Shown: positions 1 through 8,219 of the stretch, piece by piece
Layout of the letters: each line of letters starts with the position of its first letter
Numbering within the stretch: the stretch's first letter is position 1
DNA from: Sphingobacteriia bacterium
GTDB lineage: Bacteria; Bacteroidota; Bacteroidia; Chitinophagales; Chitinophagaceae
Assembly: GCA_004293505.1 (NCBI GenBank)
Contig: RDYY01000002.1
Coordinates: forward strand, 1 to 24,392
Length of the DNA stretch: 24,392 nucleotides
Direction: 5' to 3'
The notes under the pieces: model-generated
What the model was told of the DNA's origin: nothing
Databases searched by the model: none
Seen by the model: only the letters and a program-made list of their open reading frames with translations
Made by a program: the position numbers and the translations under genes

Positions 1-1334
1 GGCATTTCAAAAACCAATTCCACCCGGGTGGGGGTCAAATAGCTTTGGTTGATCAGGATGCCTCGCTTGCCCAAACAAAGGGTCATGATATTGCCAATAT
101 AATCGGGCAGGGTAATGATTTGGGCCTTGATAAATGGTTCTTCAATGCGGTCAATCTTAACGGGATCGGGCATCTCCGTGGGGTTGTTCACAATGATGTG
201 CTCGCCCCGGGTGGTGTAGGCATTGAAGCTTACGTTGGGCACGGTGGTGATCACGGTTTGGTTAAACTCGCGCTCTAATCGTTCTTGGATGATCTCCATG
301 TGCAGCAAACCCAAGAATCCACAACGAAAACCAAAGCCCAAAGCCTGAGAAGTTTCCAATTCAAATGTGAGGGAGGCATCGTTCAATTGCAATTTGTCCA
401 TGCAATCGCGCAGTTCTTCAAACTCATCGGTGTTCACTGGAAATATCCCAGCAAAAACCATGGGCTTGACTTCTTCAAAACCCTTGATCATTTCACCGGG
501 GTTATTGGCCAAGGTTATGGTATCACCCACTTTTACTTCTTTGGCATTTTTGATGCCAGTGATGATATAGCCCACATCGCCCGCCCTGACCTCGTCCTTG
601 GGGGTCATGGTTAATTTCAACACCCCTACTTCATCAGCTGTATAGTCATTGCCCGAAGCCACAAAACGAATCTTGTCGCCTTTTTTCATCACCCCATTCA
701 AAATGCGGTAATAGACAATGATGCCCCGGAAACTGTTGAAAACAGAATCAAAAATCAAGGCTTGCAAAGGCGCTTCGGTACTGCCAGAGGGCGCAGGAAT
801 GCGTTCCACAATGGCTTGCAAAATTTCTTCAATGCCAATACCAGATTTTCCACTGGCCAATAAAATATCTTCTTGTTTGCAACCAATCAGGTCAATGATT
901 TGATCGGTCACTTCGGGAATCTTGGCCCCATCCATGTCGATCTTGTTGATCACCGGAATGATTTCCAAATCGTTGTCAATGGCCAAATACAAGTTACTGA
1001 TGGTTTGGGCTTGGATGCCTTGGGAAGCATCCACCAACAAAAGGGCTCCTTCACAAGCGGCCAAAGCCCGGCTGACTTCGTAACTGAAGTCAACGTGACC
1101 AGGGGTATCGATCAGGTTCAGCACAAATTGCTCTCCCTTGTGGGTATAATTGATTTGAATGGCGTGACTCTTGATGGTAATGCCCTTCTCCCGCTCCAAG
1201 TCCATGTCGTCCAATACCTGGTTCATCATGTCCCTCTCCCCAATGGTTTTGGTGTGTTCCAAGAGGCGGTCGGCCAGGGTTGACTTACCGTGGTCGATGT
1301 GGGCAATGATGCAAAAATTCCGGATCTGCTTCAT
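1..1334 (-). CDS. lepA: Elongation factor 4 (LepA), 3' end cut by window edge
   Basis: Translational GTPase that binds the ribosome and back-translocates or remodels stalled elongation complexes. 444 codons are visible, starting at the ATG complementary to 1332-1334 with the family-typical start [20 protein letters not shown]1 is AHIDHGKST, the switch I region ends GITIKSH, G3 is DTPGHVDFS and G4 is NKIDMDG. Domain II follows, then the start of the EF-G-like domain III/V region ([16 protein letters not shown], a LepA signature). The family is about 600 residues, so roughly 150 C-terminal residues, including the LepA-specific C-terminal domain, lie outside. I see no frameshift. It is transcribed divergently from the K+ channel gene across 72 bp. 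A perfect TATCTTTG element sits 8 nt before the ATG, which implies a very short leader. Identity is very secure. Confidence 0.97.
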   Translation of the reverse strand, partial: MKQIRNFCIIAHIDHGKSTLADRLLEHTKTIGERDMMNQVLDDMDLEREKGITIKSHAIQINYTHKGEQFVLNLIDTPGHVDFSYEVSRALAACEGALLLVDASQGIQAQTISNLYLAIDNDLEIIPVINKIDMDGAKIPEVTDQIIDLIGCKQEDILLASGKSGIGIEEILQAIVERIPAPSGSTEAPLQALIFDSVFNSFRGIIVYYRILNGVMKKGDKIRFVASGNDYTADEVGVLKLTMTPKDEVRAGDVGYIITGIKNAKEVKVGDTITLANNPGEMIKGFEEVKPMVFAGIFPVNTDEFEELRDCMDKLQLNDASLTFELETSQALGFGFRCGFLGLLHMEIIQERLEREFNQTVITTVPNVSFNAYTTRGEHIIVNNPTEMPDPVKIDRIEEPFIKAQIITLPDYIGNIMTLCLGKRGILINQSYLTPTRVELVFEM

Positions 1335-1342
1335 AATGGCGG

Positions 1343-1350
1343 CAAAGATA
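1343..1350 (-). promoter_or_regulatory. Bacteroidota-type -7 element for lepA (TATCTTTG)
   Basis: Reads TATCTTTG on the minus strand, an exact match to TAnnTTTG. It ends 8 nt before the lepA ATG, so transcription would start only about 6 nt upstream of the codon. I found no convincing -33 TTG at the expected distance. The same TATCTTTGCC string occurs upstream of pdhA. Confidence 0.55.
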
Positions 1351-1406
1351 AGCCCTGTGGGATGGAATTCCGCTTTGTTTTGATTTGACTTATCTTCACT
1401 TTATCC

Positions 1407-2381
1407 ATGGCCAGAACCTTTTTGCACCAATTCAACCGAAAAGCCCGCCAAGACAACGAAACGGGTTTGGTGATCAACACTGCCCTTACTGGGGGCCGGT
1501 TTTTCAACAAAAACGGGATCCCCAATATCCAAACCACGGGCCTGCCCTTTTGGCGGCGCCTGAACATCTACCACACTTTGCTGTCCCTTCCTTTGTGGCA
1601 GTTCTTGGGATCCATTCTCTTGTTTTATTTCAGCATCAACCTGGTGTTTGCAGGGCTGTATTTGTTGATTGGCATTGAACATTTGGGGGGCTTGGTAGCC
1701 CGCGATGATTGGGAAAAATTTGGAGAAGCTTTTTTCTTCAGTGCCCAAACCTTTACCACTGTTGGCTATGGTCGCATCAACCCCATTGGTTTTGCGGCCA
1801 GTTTGACTGCTGCATTTGAAGCCATGTTGGGTTTGATGAGTTTTGCCCTGGCCACGGGATTGTTGTATGGCCGTTTTGCCCGGCCCCGTGCTTTTATCCG
1901 CTATTCGCACCAGGCTTTGTTTGTTCCTTTCAGGGGTGGCACGGCCCTCATGTTTCGCTTGGTGCCCTATACCAAGAACTACTTGGTGAATGTGGAAGTA
2001 AGGGTCACTTTGGCTTTGAAAATTGAAGAAGAGGGTAACGTCAAAAATAAATTCTTCAACCTGGCTTTGGACATTTCCCGGGCCAATACCCTCACCAGCA
2101 GTTGGACCTTGGTACACTTGATCAATGAAGAAAGCCCGCTGTACCAATACACCAGGGCCGACATTGAAAAAGCCGAGGCCGAGATGTTGGTCTTTGTTCA
2201 AGGCTTTGACGAAAGCTTCTCCAACACCGTGGTCTCTCGCACTTCTTATCGCTTTGATGAATTTGTTTATGGGGCCAAATTCAAGCCCATGTTTCACCCC
2301 AATGCCGACAATACGGGCACGGTTTTGCACTTAGACCTCTTAGACGCATACGAATCGGCTGACTTGCCCGTTATTATGTAG
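1407..2381 (+). CDS. Inward-rectifier potassium channel (KirBac family)
   Basis: Inner-membrane K+ channel of 324 aa. Order of parts: a cytoplasmic N-terminus containing an amphipathic stretch; TM1 about residues 62-90; pore helix about 107-117; selectivity filter TVGYG at 118-122 followed by RINPIG; TM2 about 131-158; then a long soluble region about 160-324 matching the immunoglobulin-like cytoplasmic domain of Kir channels. The length suits the family (about 300-340). The ATG at 1407 begins MARTFLHQFNRKARQ; no other start nearby fits better. The stop is followed after only 2 nt by the sua5 start, so the two are probably cotranscribed. No ligand or regulator can be inferred. A weak TATCTTCA at 1391-1398 may be the promoter, but it deviates at two positions and has no well-spaced -33. 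Confidence 0.93.
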   Translation: MARTFLHQFNRKARQDNETGLVINTALTGGRFFNKNGIPNIQTTGLPFWRRLNIYHTLLSLPLWQFLGSILLFYFSINLVFAGLYLLIGIEHLGGLVARDDWEKFGEAFFFSAQTFTTVGYGRINPIGFAASLTAAFEAMLGLMSFALATGLLYGRFARPRAFIRYSHQALFVPFRGGTALMFRLVPYTKNYLVNVEVRVTLALKIEEEGNVKNKFFNLALDISRANTLTSSWTLVHLINEESPLYQYTRADIEKAEAEMLVFVQGFDESFSNTVVSRTSYRFDEFVYGAKFKPMFHPNADNTGTVLHLDLLDAYESADLPVIM

Positions 2382-2383
2382 TC

Positions 2384-3355
2384 ATGATGCAAACGGAAAC
2401 AGGCCAAGATTTGGCCAAAGCTGCCCATTGGCTCAAGGCCAACCAAGTAGTGGCCATCCCCACCGAAACAGTGTATGGGTTGGCAGGCAATGCTTTGTCT
2501 GAAAAAGCAGTGGCCGCCATTTATGCGGCCAAACAAAGGCCCCAGTTCAATCCCTTGATTTTACACGTTGCGCGCATAGACGACATGCGCTTGTATGCAC
2601 AAATGGACAATGTGAGCAGGCTATTGGCCGAGGCTTTCATGCCAGGTCCCCTGACCCTGCTCTTGCCCAAACGAGATTTGGTACCCGATATCACAACGGC
2701 CGGTAGCCGCAAAGTGGCTTTGCGCATGCCCCGCCATCCCATGGCCATGGCATTGTTGGAGATGCTGGATTTTCCCTTGGCTGCGCCCAGTGCCAACCCC
2801 TCGGGCTATATCAGCCCCACCACTGCCCAACACGTATGGGAAGGATTACATGGCATCATTCCTTATATCTTGGATGGAGGGCCGTCACAAGTGGGTGTGG
2901 AGTCTACCATTTGTGAGTACCAAGACGATAAAATTATTTTGCACCGCACCGGCGCCATCACTGCCGATATGCTGGAAGCGGTTGCCCATGTAGAAGTGAT
3001 TCCTTTGCAGCAACAAAACAAATTGCATGCACCGGGACAAATGAAAAGCCATTACGCGCCCAACACTCCGCTGTACCGCGGAGATATTCCTGAATTATTG
3101 GAACGGTTCAGCGGAAAAAACATTGGGGTGATCTCTTTTCAAACCGTGCATGAAAAGCCCCATACAACGGCTTATTGTTTGTCCCCTGCGGGTGATTTGG
3201 CTGTTGCAGCCAATGCACTGTTTGCCCAATTGAGAAAAGCCGACCAGGCAGGACACGAGGTCCTTGTCACGGAATGGTTTCCTGAATCGGGCGTGGGCAC
3301 GGCCATCAACGACAGGCTGGGCCGGGCTTTGGCCGAGCACAAACAAAAAGCTTGA
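2384..3355 (+). CDS. sua5: L-threonylcarbamoyladenylate synthase, two-domain Sua5 type
   Basis: Makes threonylcarbamoyl-AMP from threonine, bicarbonate and ATP, the first step of t6A37 modification in ANN-decoding tRNAs. The 323-aa protein has the YrdC/TsaC fold first: PTETVYGL at 26-33, KQRPQFNPL at 50-58, PSANPSG at 135-141 and STICEY at about 174-179. The Sua5-specific linker APGQMKSHYAP is at 216-226, and a C-terminal Rossmann-like Sua5 domain follows to the end. The length (about 320-350 expected) shows the Sua5 and not the short TsaC form. Two adjacent ATGs (2384, 2387) are possible starts and nothing in the sequence separates them. It follows the K+ channel gene by 2 nt and converges on tpiA with a 14-bp gap that holds no obvious terminator. 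Confidence 0.95.
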   Translation: MMQTETGQDLAKAAHWLKANQVVAIPTETVYGLAGNALSEKAVAAIYAAKQRPQFNPLILHVARIDDMRLYAQMDNVSRLLAEAFMPGPLTLLLPKRDLVPDITTAGSRKVALRMPRHPMAMALLEMLDFPLAAPSANPSGYISPTTAQHVWEGLHGIIPYILDGGPSQVGVESTICEYQDDKIILHRTGAITADMLEAVAHVEVIPLQQQNKLHAPGQMKSHYAPNTPLYRGDIPELLERFSGKNIGVISFQTVHEKPHTTAYCLSPAGDLAVAANALFAQLRKADQAGHEVLVTEWFPESGVGTAINDRLGRALAEHKQKA

Positions 3356-3369
3356 AACAAATTTTACAA

Positions 3370-4131
3370 CTAAGGCAGGGCATTGATGATGGCCACAAAT
3401 TCTGTTGCCACCAAAGAAGCACCACCCACCAAGCCCCCGTCAACATCGGGTTGTGAAAAGAGTTCTACGGCATTGGCTGCTTTTACACTGCCTCCATACA
3501 GAATGGATATTTGATCTGCTGTTTCAGCACCGTATTGTTGGCCCAAAGTTTGGCGAATAAAAGCGTGCATTTCTTGGGCTTGTTCACTGCTGGCCGTTTT
3601 ACCTGTTCCGATGGCCCAAATGGGTTCGTATGCAATCACGGTTTTCAACAATTCTTCGGCTGTCAAATGAAACAACGAATCTTTTAATTGTTGGGCCACA
3701 AAATCATTTTGGGTACCTGCTTCTCGCACCGACAAGGGCTCTCCACAACAAAAAATGGGTGTTAGACCAGCCGATAAAACCCGGTCAGTTTTGGCGGCCA
3801 ACCAAGCATTGTCTTCGTGAAAATATTCACGGCGCTCGGAGTGTCCCAAGACCACATGGCTCACACCGATGGAGGTCAACATGCCCACAGAGATTTCTCC
3901 GGTGTAAGCCCCGGATGCTTTGTCCGAACAGTTTTGGGCCGCTATGCCAACACCCGTTTTTCCTTTAAACGCCGCAACGGCCATGGCCAAATAAGGAGCA
4001 GGCACAGCAAAGACCGCTTCTTGGTGGGGTTTTAATGCATGGGGCAAGGCTTGGATGTCAGTGATCAACGCTTGCGCTTCCGTTGCACCCAGGTTCATTT
4101 TCCAATTGGCAGCGGCAATTTTTTTTCTCAT
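3370..4131 (-). CDS. tpiA: Triose-phosphate isomerase
   Basis: Interconverts dihydroxyacetone phosphate and glyceraldehyde 3-phosphate in the cytoplasm (glycolysis and gluconeogenesis). 253 aa, the normal length. The catalytic residues are all present: N9 and K11 in NWKMN, H97 in VLGHSERREYF, E169 in AYEPIWAIGTGKTA; the phosphate-binding loop LYGGSVK is near the C-terminus. The reading frame is open 26 codons further upstream, but MRKKIAAANWKMN is the homologous start. The start ATG overlaps the stop of the upstream GlmU-like gene in the tetranucleotide ATGA, which suggests translational coupling. It converges on sua5. Confidence 0.97.
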   Translation of the reverse strand: MRKKIAAANWKMNLGATEAQALITDIQALPHALKPHQEAVFAVPAPYLAMAVAAFKGKTGVGIAAQNCSDKASGAYTGEISVGMLTSIGVSHVVLGHSERREYFHEDNAWLAAKTDRVLSAGLTPIFCCGEPLSVREAGTQNDFVAQQLKDSLFHLTAEELLKTVIAYEPIWAIGTGKTASSEQAQEMHAFIRQTLGQQYGAETADQISILYGGSVKAANAVELFSQPDVDGGLVGGASLVATEFVAIINALP

Positions 4132-5276
4132 GTTGAAGGGTTTGTATACAATGAACGAATGATGTTTTCTGTTGTGGTATCCAGTTGTTTTCCTTTGAGT
4201 TGCATCCACTGGTCAATGGCTTGAAGGGCTTTGTCCAACGCATAGGTTTCTCCTGCCGTTCCCCAACTAAAACTGGGGATGAATTTGGGCAAGAGGCCGC
4301 TGCCAAAAACATTGGCAGAAAGCCCTATCACGGTTCCCGTGTTGATGGCCGATTGGATGGCAATGCGGGAATAATCGCCCATAAAAAGTCCTGATTTTTG
4401 GCCTACGTTTACCCAAGACTGGGTTCCCATGCTCCAAGACTTAACGGTACCAGCATCGTTTTTTAAGTTGCTGTTAGAGGTGCCCGCCCCTATGTTGCAC
4501 CACTCGCCCAACACAGCATCACCCAAATAGCCGTCATGGGCTTTGTTGGTATAGCCCATCAGCAGGGCGTTTTTCATTTCGCCACCGCCCATGCAATAAG
4601 GTCCCATGGAAGTGCCCCCATAAATACGGCTATTGAGTTTGAGCACGGAATTTTCACCCATGCCAAAAGGCCCGCGCACAACAGATCCTTCCATGATTTC
4701 GGCACCAGGTCCAATGTAAATGGGTCCTGTGCTGGCATTCAACACCACGTGGTGCAGTTGGGCCCCTGGGGCTATAAAAATGTGTCGGCTGTTGACCACT
4801 TGTACCGACTCGGAAATGGCTTCGCTGAATTGGCCCTTGGTCAAGAGTTCAAAATCGTTTCGGATGATCTGGGCTTGGTGCAGCATGAGGTCCCAGGGAT
4901 ATTTTACCAAAACCAACTCTTCGGCAAATACTGACCACTGCACTTTGTCTTGCACTGGATGGGTGTGCCGATAAGCCAAGACTTCACCTGCCGGATTTTT
5001 TAAACCCGATTGCGGTGACAAGGATAAAATGGCTGCCACCAAAGCGGGACTGGGCAAAACCCCGGCCATGATATATGTATGGGTTCCTGTAGTGTGGTCT
5101 TGTGGGTACAAAGACTGCAGGGTTTCGGTGGTCAGCAAATGAACAGGTTGGTTCAAGCTTTTCTCCCACCTGTCCTGAAAACGCATCAATCCAGCAAAAA
5201 GCGCTCCCATGGCCTTGTTCAGGGTAAAGGGATACATCAAGTGACGGTCTGGTGGATCGCAAAGAAAGAAGGACAT
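4128..5276 (-). CDS. Alternative GlmU: sugar nucleotidyltransferase plus left-handed beta-helix acetyltransferase
   Basis: Resembles the Bacteroidota family annotated as UDP-GlcNAc diphosphorylase/glucosamine-1-phosphate N-acetyltransferase (alternative GlmU), which would supply UDP-GlcNAc for peptidoglycan and lipid A. 382 aa from the ATG at 5276. Residues about 1-145 are the NTP-transferase-like part; from about 150 come hexapeptide-type repeats (VVLNASTGPIYIGPGAEI), and about 235-285 holds the hallmark GYTNKAHDGYLGDAVLGEWC and NIGAGTSNSNLKND. A GTG at 5282 is in frame but lies inside the predicted promoter element, so the ATG is preferred. Oddity: the N-terminal arginine-rich nucleotide-binding motif I expect (RP...TRP) reads as MYPFTLNKAMGAL here, so the nucleotidyltransferase half may be altered. 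It overlaps tpiA by 4 nt. Confidence 0.85.
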   Translation of the reverse strand: MSFFLCDPPDRHLMYPFTLNKAMGALFAGLMRFQDRWEKSLNQPVHLLTTETLQSLYPQDHTTGTHTYIMAGVLPSPALVAAILSLSPQSGLKNPAGEVLAYRHTHPVQDKVQWSVFAEELVLVKYPWDLMLHQAQIIRNDFELLTKGQFSEAISESVQVVNSRHIFIAPGAQLHHVVLNASTGPIYIGPGAEIMEGSVVRGPFGMGENSVLKLNSRIYGGTSMGPYCMGGGEMKNALLMGYTNKAHDGYLGDAVLGEWCNIGAGTSNSNLKNDAGTVKSWSMGTQSWVNVGQKSGLFMGDYSRIAIQSAINTGTVIGLSANVFGSGLLPKFIPSFSWGTAGETYALDKALQAIDQWMQLKGKQLDTTTENIIRSLYTNPST

Positions 5277-5281
5277 GAACA

Positions 5282-5289
5282 CAAATGTA
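5282..5289 (-). promoter_or_regulatory. -7 element for the GlmU-like/tpiA operon (TACATTTG)
   Basis: Exact TAnnTTTG match on the minus strand, 5 nt before the ATG at 5276. It predicts a leader of about 3 nt and places the in-frame GTG at 5282 upstream of transcription, which decides the start. No clear -33 element. Confidence 0.5.
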
Positions 5290-5316
5290 GGGGCTTTCGG
5301 GCTTCTTAATTTATTG

Positions 5317-5324
5317 TAACTTGC
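5317..5324 (+). promoter_or_regulatory. Possible -7 element for pruA (TAACTTGC)
   Basis: TAACTTGC fits TAnnTTG but not the full TAnnTTTG. It lies 24 nt before the pruA ATG in the 72-bp divergent region. The same TAACTTGCG string recurs at 20381. Weak support, since no -33 is convincing. Confidence 0.3.
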
Positions 5325-5348
5325 GCCTTCAAACGAAAATCAATTCCC

Positions 5349-6980
5349 ATGTCACTTGGAACCTTTTCTTATCCCCTTCCCGCCAATGATCCTGTGTTGT
5401 CTTACGGCCCCGGCACTCCCGAAAAAGCCGCGCTGAAAAAAGCCCTGGCCGATGCCAAGAAAAAAGAACTGGACATCCCCATGTACATTGGTGGAAAAGC
5501 GGTACGCACCGATAAAAAACAAGCCATTCATCCGCCCCACGAGATTGCCCATACCCTGGGTTATTTTCATGCCGGAGAAGAAAAACACGTGCACCAAGCT
5601 ATTGCTGCTGCCCTCAAAGCCAAGACCACTTGGGCCGAAATGAATTGGGAAACCCGTGCCCACATTTTTTTGAAAGCCGCCGATTTATTGGCCACCAAAT
5701 ACCGTTTCCAAATGGCTGCGGCCACCATGTTGGGACAAAGTAAAAATGCTTACCAAGCTGAGATTGACAGCACTTGTGAATTGATTGATTTCTTGCGCTT
5801 CAATGTGCATTTTTTGAGCGAGATCTACAAGCAACAACCCGTGTCTGCTCCCGGCATGCACAACCGCATGGAATGGCGCCCACTGGAAGGATTTGTGTTG
5901 GCCGTAACGCCATTTAATTTTACGGCCATCGGCGGCAACCTGCCTACATCTGCTGCCATGTGTGGCAATGTGGTGGTTTGGAAACCTGCCAATACCCAAA
6001 TTTATTCTGCCCAACTTTTCATGCGCATTTTGATGGAAGCTGGTTTGCCTGCTGGTGTCATCAATTTGGTCTATGTAGACGGACCCACCATTGGAAAAGT
6101 TTGTTTTGGACACCGCGATTTTGCAGGTGTTCATTTTACCGGCAGCACAGGTGTATTCAACCACATGTGGAAGACCATTGGAGAAAACATGAACCTCTAC
6201 CGCACCTATCCCCGCATTGTGGGTGAAACAGGCGGCAAGGATTTTGTGATTGCCCATCCTTCTGCCGATGTGGATGCTGTGGTGACCGCTTTGGCACGCG
6301 GGGCTTTTGAATTCCAAGGTCAAAAATGTTCTGCTGCTTCTCGGGCCTATATTCCATCTAACATGGCCGATGCTGTGCGCACCAAATTGGTGGCGGCCAT
6401 GCAATCGATGAAAATGGGAACGGTAGAAGACTTCACCAATTTCATCAACGCCGTCATTGACGAAAAAGCTTATACCAGCATCACCCGCTACATCACCAAT
6501 GCCAAGAAGAATAAAAAGGTAAAGATTTTGGCAGGTGGTAATTTCAGCAAGACCAAAGGATATTTCATTGAGCCTACTTTGATCGAAACCAAAGATCCCC
6601 AGTACGTAACCATGTGCGAAGAAATCTTTGGGCCAGTGTTGACCATGTATGTGTACAAGGCCGACCAGTTTGAGAAAACCTTGGACGTGGTAGACCAAAC
6701 TTCTAACTATGCTTTGACCGGCGCTATTTTGTCCAAAGACCGCGCTGCCATTGAATTGGCTACTACTAAACTGCGCCATGCTGCGGGTAATTTTTACATC
6801 AATGACAAACCCACAGGAGCGGTAGTAGGGCAACAACCCTTTGGTGGGGCCCGTGCCAGCGGCACCAACGACAAAGCAGGTAGCATGATCAACCTTTACC
6901 GTTGGTTGAGTGCCCGCACCATCAAAGAAACTTATAATCCTCCTGTTGATTTCAGCTATCCTTTCATGAAGGAAGCTTAA
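5349..6980 (+). CDS. pruA: L-glutamate gamma-semialdehyde dehydrogenase (1-pyrroline-5-carboxylate dehydrogenase)
   Basis: NAD-dependent aldehyde dehydrogenase that oxidises glutamate semialdehyde (from proline or from ornithine) to glutamate. 543 aa, the usual length of the monofunctional P5C dehydrogenase; no proline dehydrogenase domain is attached. Visible motifs: FNFTAIGGN (NAD-pocket start), GETGGKDFVI with catalytic base E293, GQKCSAASR with nucleophile C327, EEIFGPVLTMYVY and the C-terminal QQPFGGARASGTND. The ATG at 5349 begins MSLGTFSYPLPAND, matching family N-termini. It is divergent from the GlmU-like gene and ends at a strong bidirectional terminator, so it is probably monocistronic. 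It could receive product from the arginine/ornithine route suggested by the ADI-like and CtlX genes further right. Confidence 0.96.
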   Translation: MSLGTFSYPLPANDPVLSYGPGTPEKAALKKALADAKKKELDIPMYIGGKAVRTDKKQAIHPPHEIAHTLGYFHAGEEKHVHQAIAAALKAKTTWAEMNWETRAHIFLKAADLLATKYRFQMAAATMLGQSKNAYQAEIDSTCELIDFLRFNVHFLSEIYKQQPVSAPGMHNRMEWRPLEGFVLAVTPFNFTAIGGNLPTSAAMCGNVVVWKPANTQIYSAQLFMRILMEAGLPAGVINLVYVDGPTIGKVCFGHRDFAGVHFTGSTGVFNHMWKTIGENMNLYRTYPRIVGETGGKDFVIAHPSADVDAVVTALARGAFEFQGQKCSAASRAYIPSNMADAVRTKLVAAMQSMKMGTVEDFTNFINAVIDEKAYTSITRYITNAKKNKKVKILAGGNFSKTKGYFIEPTLIETKDPQYVTMCEEIFGPVLTMYVYKADQFEKTLDVVDQTSNYALTGAILSKDRAAIELATTKLRHAAGNFYINDKPTGAVVGQQPFGGARASGTNDKAGSMINLYRWLSARTIKETYNPPVDFSYPFMKEA

Positions 6981-6999
6981 CCTCAATAGGATAAAAAGC

Positions 7000-7028
7000 A
7001 GAACGGCGCTCCAAAGGAGCGCCGTTCT
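7000..7028. terminator. Bidirectional intrinsic terminator between pruA and the fasciclin gene
   Basis: Perfect 13-bp inverted repeat: AGAACGGCGCTCC at 7000-7012, loop AAA, and its complement at 7016-7028. On the minus strand the stem is followed by GC then a TTTTT run, so it is best formed for the fasciclin gene; on the plus strand the T tract is short. It lies between two convergent genes. Confidence 0.9.
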
Positions 7029-7050
7029 TGTATGCTAAAGGGTAAGACAA

Positions 7051-7530
7051 TTACTTGGGCAATACCACGCTGTCAATCACGTGTACCACACCATTACCAG
7101 CTTTTAAATCAGCAGCAACAACTGTAGCAGTACCACCTTTTTCATCGGTCAAAATGACTTTACCACCTTTAACGGTTACGGTCAAAGTACCACCTGAAAC
7201 GGTTGTTACTACAGCTTTTCCTTTGCCATCTTTTACGGCTTTGATCACAGCAGCTGCATCCAAATTACCTGCTACTACGTGGTAGGTCAAAATTTTGGTC
7301 AAAGTGGCTTTGTTTTCAGGCTTGACCAAAGTTTCCACCGTTCCTGCAGGCAACTTGCCGAAAGCAGCATTGGTAGGTGCAAACACAGTGAAAGGACCAG
7401 CAGATTGCAAGGTTTCTACCAAACCAGCAGCTTTAACAGCAGCTACCAAAGTAGAATGGTCAGCAGAACCCACAGCAATGTCAACTACAGTTTTTTGGGC
7501 TTGGGCGGCAAAAGCCATACCGATCATCAT
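7051..7530 (-). CDS. Secreted fasciclin (FAS1) domain protein with a suspect N-terminus
   Basis: Small FAS1 adhesion-type protein, probably exported. One FAS1 domain spans about residues 17-159: the H1 motif region [16 protein letters not shown], the central TYHVVAG, and the H2-like end [12 protein letters not shown]. From the first ATG (7530) the protein begins [13 protein letters not shown], only the tail of a signal peptide with no positive n-region. The same frame continues upstream as SLGFFLAAG, exactly what the missing hydrophobic core should look like, but a TAA at 7558-7560 blocks it and there is no ATG back to the promoter at about 7600. One extra T near 7553-7554 would join a TTG start ([12 protein letters not shown]...) to this frame. 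So either a base is missing in the sequence or the gene is truncated. FAS1 identity is firm; the start is not. Confidence 0.85.
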   Translation of the reverse strand: MMIGMAFAAQAQKTVVDIAVGSADHSTLVAAVKAAGLVETLQSAGPFTVFAPTNAAFGKLPAGTVETLVKPENKATLTKILTYHVVAGNLDAAAVIKAVKDGKGKAVVTTVSGGTLTVTVKGGKVILTDEKGGTATVVAADLKAGNGVVHVIDSVVLPK

Positions 7531-7596
7531 ACCGGCAGCGAGGAAGAAACCTAACGATTAAACAAGATTCTGGTTCTCTTCCAAAACCCAAAAAAG

Positions 7597-7630
7597 CAAA
7601 AATAGGGTCAATGTTTAACCAATTAGCAAA
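7597..7630 (-). promoter_or_regulatory. Promoter of the fasciclin gene (TTTG-N22-TATTTTTG)
   Basis: On the minus strand, TTTG (complement of 7627-7630), 22 nt, then TATTTTTG (complement of 7597-7604), an exact TAnnTTTG. It predicts transcription from about 7594, about 64 nt before the first available ATG, with no ATG in between. The rest of the 156-bp divergent region to 7717 is A/T-rich and otherwise empty. Confidence 0.65.
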
Positions 7631-7716
7631 AAAACCCAACCAGCTTCCACAAAATAAAATGCACCCTTTTTTTGATCCTTTGACCCGCTAAATTGTAATA
7701 AGTAAAAACCAATAAC

Positions 7717-8187
7717 ATGGCATTCCCCTCTTATGAATTGGCCCAAGCCTTGTACAAAACTGCTGATCGCTTAGAACAAGGTGCAGACTATGCTTGGGGC
7801 AACCACGGGTCTTGCAATTGCGGCAACCTCTTACAAGTCATTACCCCCTTGACCAGAGAAGAAATTCTACAATATGCCCATACTGGCATTGGTGAATGGA
7901 CCGAGCTGGCCCAAGACTATTGCCCGGTAAGCAATGCCCCGGTTGATTTATTGGTAAAAAAGCTGACCGACATGGGCCTCACGCCAACGGATATTCACCA
8001 TTTGGAATACTTGGACGACAAAGCTGTCTTATCGGCCCTGCCAGGCGGATTTCGTTGGCTCAAACGCAACCAGCGGGCAGACGTAGTCCTCTATTTCAGG
8101 ACCTTTGCCCAAATCTTGGAAAACCAGTGGTTGGAGCAAATTCCTTTGCCTTGGCCCCCAGCCGAAACCAAGGTTTTGGTACCCTGA
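7717..8187 (+). CDS. Conserved hypothetical protein with an HGSCNCG motif
   Basis: 156-aa soluble protein with no signal peptide or membrane segment. I recognise it only as a conserved hypothetical type seen in Bacteroidota. It begins SYELAQALYKTADRLEQG (helical), then has NHGSCNCGNLLQ at about 29-40 with C33 and C35 in a CxC pair, and another cysteine near 70 in DYCPVS; the cysteines plus H30 could bind a metal or form disulfides, but this is inference. The middle (LVKKLTDMGLTPTDIHHLEYLDDKAVL) and the C-terminus are mixed helical and acidic. Start: ATG 7717 in an A-rich context typical of Bacteroidota translation starts. It stands alone: fasciclin is divergent on its left and pdhA has its own promoter on the right. 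No function is assigned. Confidence 0.85.
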   Translation: MAFPSYELAQALYKTADRLEQGADYAWGNHGSCNCGNLLQVITPLTREEILQYAHTGIGEWTELAQDYCPVSNAPVDLLVKKLTDMGLTPTDIHHLEYLDDKAVLSALPGGFRWLKRNQRADVVLYFRTFAQILENQWLEQIPLPWPPAETKVLVP

Positions 8188-8219
8188 CCCAGTTGGGGAA
8201 ACTTTCCTTTTACAGTCCG

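Noticed and set aside
1401..2330. 309-codon open frame on the minus strand across the K+ channel gene
   Set aside because: Antisense shadow: the plus strand encodes a full channel with the TVGYG filter, and the minus-strand translation has no recognisable domain.
5685..6986. 433-codon open frame on the minus strand inside pruA
   Set aside because: Shadow of a strongly conserved gene; low-complexity His/Gly-rich translation with no start context or family match.
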